Shown here: positions 15,403 to 18,896 of the stretch, piece by piece
Layout: each line of letters begins with the position of its first letter
How positions within the stretch are numbered: the stretch's first letter is position 1
Origin: UBA4656 sp002405525
GTDB lineage: Bacteria > Pseudomonadota > Gammaproteobacteria > Xanthomonadales > Ahniellaceae
DNA length: 18,896 bases
Assembly: GCA_036723735.1 (NCBI GenBank)
Contig: DAIMGT010000075.1
Coordinates: forward strand, 1-18,896
Direction of reading: 5' to 3'
The notes under the pieces: generated by a model
Told to the model about the DNA's origin: nothing
The model's input: the letters and a program-made list of their open reading frames with translations, nothing else
Databases searched by the model: none
Position numbers and translations under genes: made by a program

Positions 15403-16086
15403 TCACCACCGCGCCGGGGCGACATCGACGGCGATGTTGTCGAGCGCCACGTCGTAGTCGACGAAGCCGGAGACCATGCCGGGCGGGGAGGTATGGAACA
15501 GGATGATGTCGACGCTGGCCAGCACACTGGCGAAGCTGCGCCCGGGCGGCAAACCGGTCCCCAAGAAATCCCCCGTGCCGCCCCAGCCAGCAGGCAGCGC
15601 GACCGACGCGGTGTCTGCAATCGTCACGGACCGGGTCTGCCAACCGTTGCCGACATTCAGGGTGCCGAGGTTGTACCAAACGGACACCCACGGCACGTTC
15701 GGCGGCGTGTTGTCGTAATCGCGAAGTTCGACGACCAGGTCCCGTGGCACGGGGTTGCCGAACCCGAACCACACCAGCGTAGCGAACACGTCGACACGGA
15801 TCGTGACCGTGCCCAGCCCGCTCCAATCACCCAGATATGCGGGATTGGTGTTGTTCCACCAGGCGATGAAGTAGTTGTTCATCTTGGTGCGTAGCGCTGG
15901 CGCGCCATTGCCGAAGTCCGGGTCGACCAGCGTGCCGCCCAGGCCGCTGTCGGTCTGCATTCCCTGCCACCCCTGCGCGCCCCCGGCATTGTTGGCGAAC
16001 GTCACCAGGGAGCTGGTCGGATCGGCAGTCGCGGCACCATTCACCAGGCCCAGTGTCAGCAGCAACGCGGCTCTGGCTCGATTCAT
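15403..16086 (-). CDS. Small exported jelly-roll/laminin-B-like protein, no tail motif
   Basis: The 227-residue product has a signal peptide (MNRARAALLLTLGLVNGAATA). One beta-sandwich-like domain follows: NNAGGAQGWQG near the start, then RTKMNNYFIAWWNNTNPAYL, RDLVVELRDYDN, and the closing VDYDVALDNIAVD. Such GW...LDNI patterns occur in laminin-B-like or carbohydrate-binding-type modules, but I cannot assign a ligand. It is the only member of this six-gene run that lacks F-x-x-G-F-E; it ends AVDVAPARW, and no tail appears in the other two frames after the stop. I chose the ATG at 16086, directly before the signal peptide, with a GGCGAG 7 bases upstream; an open extension to 16251 has no signal-like start. 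Confidence 0.75.
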   Translation of the reverse strand: MNRARAALLLTLGLVNGAATADPTSSLVTFANNAGGAQGWQGMQTDSGLGGTLVDPDFGNGAPALRTKMNNYFIAWWNNTNPAYLGDWSGLGTVTIRVDVFATLVWFGFGNPVPRDLVVELRDYDNTPPNVPWVSVWYNLGTLNVGNGWQTRSVTIADTASVALPAGWGGTGDFLGTGLPPGRSFASVLASVDIILFHTSPPGMVSGFVDYDVALDNIAVDVAPARW

Positions 16087-16255
16087 GGGTTGTCTCGCCT
16101 GTGTGGTTGGAGGGACGATCTGCAAGCAAGATGTCGAGGAAGCGCTTTCCTGCACTGTCCCGACGTCGCGAGTCCGGCACGGGTCCGTACTCGCTCCCGA
16201 CGAATCAATCGCTGACGCGATCGATTCGCAGGCGCGGGGATTTTTTTCCAAAAGC

Positions 16256-17536
16256 TCAGGGCTCGAACCCGCTGCCGAACACCGGGTCGGTGTTGTAGGC
16301 CACCAGCCCCGATGGGGTGGCGATCAGCAAGGTGCCGTCCGAAGCCAGCGCCGGGCCGCCAGCGCTGAATCCGATGTCCTGTTGCCACAGCAGCGACAGG
16401 TCGGGGCGGAAAGCGAACAGCCTGCCGCCGTCGCCATTGCTCACGTACAGCGCGCGGTTGCGATCCACCGCCATGTGGTACTGCACGGCCTGGTTGCCCG
16501 AGCGGATCGGCGGCGAGGCGGCGAGTTCGAGACCGCCGTCGGGGTCCAGCCGCACGACGACCACCCCATCCGCCCGCGCCGCATAGGTGTAGACGGACCC
16601 GTCCGGGCCGACCGCGTGGGTGGAGTAGGCTGTGTTGGGCGAGCCGTTGGGGTACGACCACTTCTCGGTGAACGCCGTGCCCGTATCCTTGTACGCATGG
16701 AGCGCGGCGGCACCCGGCATATACAGACTCTGCGAATCGTTCGCGAACAGGGGCGTCTGTTCGCCGCCCACGTCGGGGCTCTGGTAACGCAAGGTCCCGC
16801 TCGCGAGGTCCCAGCTCGCAAGTCTGCCGCCGACGGAGCCACCACGCAGATAGACCGTGTTCGTGTCCCCGACGATGAGCGGCTCAATTCCGCCGGTCGT
16901 GCTGCCGGCCGTGCGGAAGAATTCGGAGATCGTCGACCCGTTCGACGGGTTCATCCGAAGTGTGAAGCTCAGGTTGTTGACCAGCAGATCGCCGTTGGCC
17001 AGCAAGCCCGTGCCCTCGGGAAACGAAAGGTCGGAGAAGGCGCGCGGGGCGGACAGGCGAAACGCGCGCCACAGGGTGGCGCCAGTGGCCGCATCCAGCG
17101 CATACAGGGCCGTCTTGGTTGCCCCGAAGCCGGACCGTGACGCATAGACCCTGCCATCGCGCAAGGCCAGCGCGCGCCCCGTCCAGTCCGTCTGGGGATC
17201 GTCCACCGGCAAGGAGCGTGTCCACAACACCTGGCCCGTGTCCAGCCGCAGTCCGACGATGACGCCCTCGAGATCCGCGGCGATGTTGCCCGGTGGCGAA
17301 GGGACGAGGCGGGTAGTGACCACGATCCCGCCGTCGACGAACACCGGCATGCCGAAGGGGGATTCCAGGGGCGCGCGCCAGCGTTCCGTGGCGGAAACCG
17401 GCCCGACCGTATCGACCCGGCCGTTCTTCAGCGCGTTGCCGCCGTTCATGACCTGCCACTGGGCGGAGGCGACGGCAGGCACCAGCAGCGTCCAGCCGAG
17501 GATCAGACGACCGATGCGTCGATGCAGGGCCTTCAT
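16256..17536 (-). CDS. Exported PQQ-like beta-propeller protein, F-x-x-G-F-E tail
   Basis: The 426-residue product has a signal peptide (RLILGWTLLVPAVASAQ, cleavage near residue 26). Repeats of the PQQ/BamB-type propeller follow: DTGQVLWTRSLP, ATGATLWRAFRL, SGTLRYQSPD, LSLLWQQDIGF, with ALYALDAATGATLW as the clearest blade. Intact PQQ-dehydrogenase active-site residues are not apparent, so it is more likely a binding or scaffold protein than an enzyme. It ends DPVFGSGFEP. The ATG at 17536 is only 6 bases after the stop of the upstream propeller gene, whose last codons (GAG GAG for E-E) act as its Shine-Dalgarno site. The two are therefore probably translationally coupled. A run of A bases follows its stop on the coding strand, without a hairpin. 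Confidence 0.85.
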   Translation of the reverse strand: MKALHRRIGRLILGWTLLVPAVASAQWQVMNGGNALKNGRVDTVGPVSATERWRAPLESPFGMPVFVDGGIVVTTRLVPSPPGNIAADLEGVIVGLRLDTGQVLWTRSLPVDDPQTDWTGRALALRDGRVYASRSGFGATKTALYALDAATGATLWRAFRLSAPRAFSDLSFPEGTGLLANGDLLVNNLSFTLRMNPSNGSTISEFFRTAGSTTGGIEPLIVGDTNTVYLRGGSVGGRLASWDLASGTLRYQSPDVGGEQTPLFANDSQSLYMPGAAALHAYKDTGTAFTEKWSYPNGSPNTAYSTHAVGPDGSVYTYAARADGVVVVRLDPDGGLELAASPPIRSGNQAVQYHMAVDRNRALYVSNGDGGRLFAFRPDLSLLWQQDIGFSAGGPALASDGTLLIATPSGLVAYNTDPVFGSGFEP

Positions 17537-17542
17537 GACGGG

Positions 17543-18616
17543 TCACTCCTCGAAGCCGTTTGCGAACATGGATTCGGACCGCGTCAAGAGCCAGGCTTCG
17601 ATGATTCGCCCGCCTTTGACCGGCCTTGCGCCAAACCCCGTGATGTACGTGTTGACGCCGTCGGTGGAGATCCCGTTCGCGCGGCTTTCAGTGTATTCCG
17701 CGGGCAAGAAGGCCGAGAGATCCACCCACGATTGCGAGGTGCCGCTCCACAGGCTCGCCCGGTACCGGTCGTTCATCCAGGCAATGCCTACTTGCTGCCC
17801 GCCGCTGGCGTCATACACCTCGGAGGTTCCAACCGACCCCGGCGGGGAGATGTCGCGCCATGAGTCCCTGGAACCATTCCAAACGACCGCGCGCGGCCAC
17901 TGCACCCAGGCCATCCCTGCTTGCTCATCGCCGTCGATGGCGCTCACCCAGGCATCGCTGGCGGTCGACGGCGTGAGATCAACCCACTGGTCCGCGCTCC
18001 CGCGCCAAAGAATGGCCCGCCAACTCCGCACGCCGCCGGAAAGCACGACGGCAAACCCACCCTGCTGCCCCTCGCCGACGGCTCTCACGGTGGAAAGCTC
18101 AAGTCCCTCCATGCCCAACGGGTGGAGATCGACCCGCGAGGCCGCGGTCCCAGTCCACAGGCTCGCGCGGGGGGGCGCCTCGTTCAGCCTGACGTCTCCC
18201 CCTTGTTGCCCGCCGTGGATCGCGCGCGCAACTGCATCGATCGCGCCCGGCGGGCTGAGGTCGACCCACGCGGTTGCACTCCCACTCCACAAGACCGCAC
18301 GCCTCACCCCGCCCAACGCGGCATACCCCACCTGCTGTCCGCCACTGGCGGCGAACACCTGGGAGCCCGTCGTACCCGCCGGGTGGAGATCGAGCCGCGA
18401 GACCGCGGTGCCAGTCCACAAACTTGCGCGGATCACGCCGTCCTCAACGACGTAACCCAACTGCTGCGCGCCGCGGGCGCCATACCCGACGGACTCCTGC
18501 GCGCCCTCCGGATGCAGGATGGTGAGGGTCCACTGCGCGTGCGCAGCGGAGGTCAGGAGGACCGCGTTCGTCATGGCCGCGAACGCGGCCATGCTGATGG
18601 ATCTGCGTACCGACAT
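17543..18616 (-). CDS. Exported seven-repeat beta-propeller protein, F-x-x-G-F-E tail (paralogue C)
   Basis: The 357-residue product has a signal peptide, MSVRRSISMAAFAAMTNAVL then LTSAAHAQ. It has seven repeats of the RASLWTGTA.SRLDLHPAGT...GGQQVGYA type. As in paralogues A and B, the N terminus gives a half unit (WTLTILHPEG) and the last unit ends EAWLL, so the ring can close. The protein ends abruptly SMFANGFEE, the shortest form of the tail: nothing follows the two glutamates. GAGGAG 6 bases upstream fixes the ATG at 18616. It is the first gene of the six-gene minus-strand run and overlaps its own 3' codons with the ribosome binding site of the PQQ-like gene. Its promoter should lie in 18617-18896, but I could not see a good one. 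Confidence 0.82.
   Translation of the reverse strand: MSVRRSISMAAFAAMTNAVLLTSAAHAQWTLTILHPEGAQESVGYGARGAQQLGYVVEDGVIRASLWTGTAVSRLDLHPAGTTGSQVFAASGGQQVGYAALGGVRRAVLWSGSATAWVDLSPPGAIDAVARAIHGGQQGGDVRLNEAPPRASLWTGTAASRVDLHPLGMEGLELSTVRAVGEGQQGGFAVVLSGGVRSWRAILWRGSADQWVDLTPSTASDAWVSAIDGDEQAGMAWVQWPRAVVWNGSRDSWRDISPPGSVGTSEVYDASGGQQVGIAWMNDRYRASLWSGTSQSWVDLSAFLPAEYTESRANGISTDGVNTYITGFGARPVKGGRIIEAWLLTRSESMFANGFEE
17546..17551 (-). promoter_or_regulatory. Shine-Dalgarno site inside the tail codons
   Basis: GAGGAG, the last two sense codons (Glu-Glu) of paralogue C, lies 9 bases before the ATG of the PQQ-like gene. The stop codon TGA falls in between. Ribosomes ending on the first gene could restart on the second. 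Confidence 0.6.
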
Positions 18617-18896
18617 GACTTTCTCCTCGGGCTCGAGCCCACGCACCAGCAATGGAGGGCGGGGAGTTGTGTTCCGGCGTTCGTGTTTACGGGTTGGCTG
18701 ACTGGTGATTGTCGGTGCACCCGCGTTCCTGCCGGCGCCACGCACTCCCTCGCCCATGACGGGCGGCGGGCGAATGTCGAGTGCAGCGACCGGGAGGACG
18801 GCCACGGACGAATGAGCGTCGCGCACGCTGTGGGGAACCGGACACTGTTGCGCCGGCGGATCGACAAGGGCACCTTGGTCGCGGACTGACCACGGC
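18617..18896. other. Upstream region of the exported-protein cluster
   Basis: These 280 bases lead to the first gene of the minus-strand cluster and must hold its promoter or the end of a preceding gene. I see no credible coding frame. Read on the minus strand, the region includes AT-richer bases around 18680-18715, with TAAACA as the least bad -10, but no matching -35. Confidence 0.4.

Noticed and set aside
12054..17575. GFE tail as a PEP-CTERM, GlyGly-CTERM, LPXTG or type IX secretion signal
   Set aside because: No hydrophobic helix, no basic end, and none of the defining motifs follow it; the type IX C-terminal domain is a full beta-sandwich of about 80 residues.
12054..18616. Repeats of the propeller genes as a CRISPR or DNA-level repeat array
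   Set aside because: The periodicity is at protein level and the DNA units are diverged and coding; there are no constant repeats with unique spacers.

Overview
The window is about 70% GC with strong Shine-Dalgarno sites, and it looks like a Gammaproteobacterium of the Xanthomonadales/Lysobacterales, perhaps Lysobacteraceae or Rhodanobacteraceae. The support is a gammaproteobacterial-type ClpB, a GAF/PAS/GGDEF sensor, a TIR-TolB-TPR protein, and many small exported proteins that end in an F-x-x-G-F-E tail. This placement is inferred from protein style, not from a marker phylogeny.

Layout: (1) 1-602, minus strand, start of clpB with a heat-shock-type promoter, divergent from (2) a plus-strand pair: a SLOG-SLATT membrane protein (722-2436) and a TIR-TM-TolB-like-TPR protein (2502-4456). 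Each of these two is broken by one small indel. (3) A small Ala/Pro-rich lipoprotein (4563-4865) faces, across a likely bidirectional terminator, a minus-strand trypsin-like protease (5172-6623). The protease has a very acidic N-terminal region and an in-frame stop just before its catalytic serine. (4) A 473-base divergent region with a sigma-54-like promoter leads into a 1002-residue diguanylate cyclase with three GAF and two PAS-type modules (7097-10105). (5) After a 421-base gap comes a secreted histidine-phosphatase-like protein (10527-11720), then a remnant of an IS3-family transposase. (6) From 18616 down to 12054, six minus-strand genes all encode exported proteins: three paralogous seven-repeat beta-propellers, one PQQ-like propeller, and two jelly-roll-like small proteins. 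Five of the six end in the F-x-x-G-F-E tail.

Two themes deserve attention. The first is the TIR plus SLOG-SLATT pair: TIR enzymes make NAD-derived signals, SLOG domains bind such signals in Thoeris defence, and SLATT domains are predicted membrane effectors. Together they suggest an unrecognised Thoeris-like arrangement, here probably decayed or mis-sequenced. The second is the exported-protein cluster, where unrelated folds share a short C-terminal tail that may be an undescribed sorting or processing signal. Three disrupted reading frames within about 4.3 kb (1104-5420) make raw-read confirmation essential before any of them is called a pseudogene.
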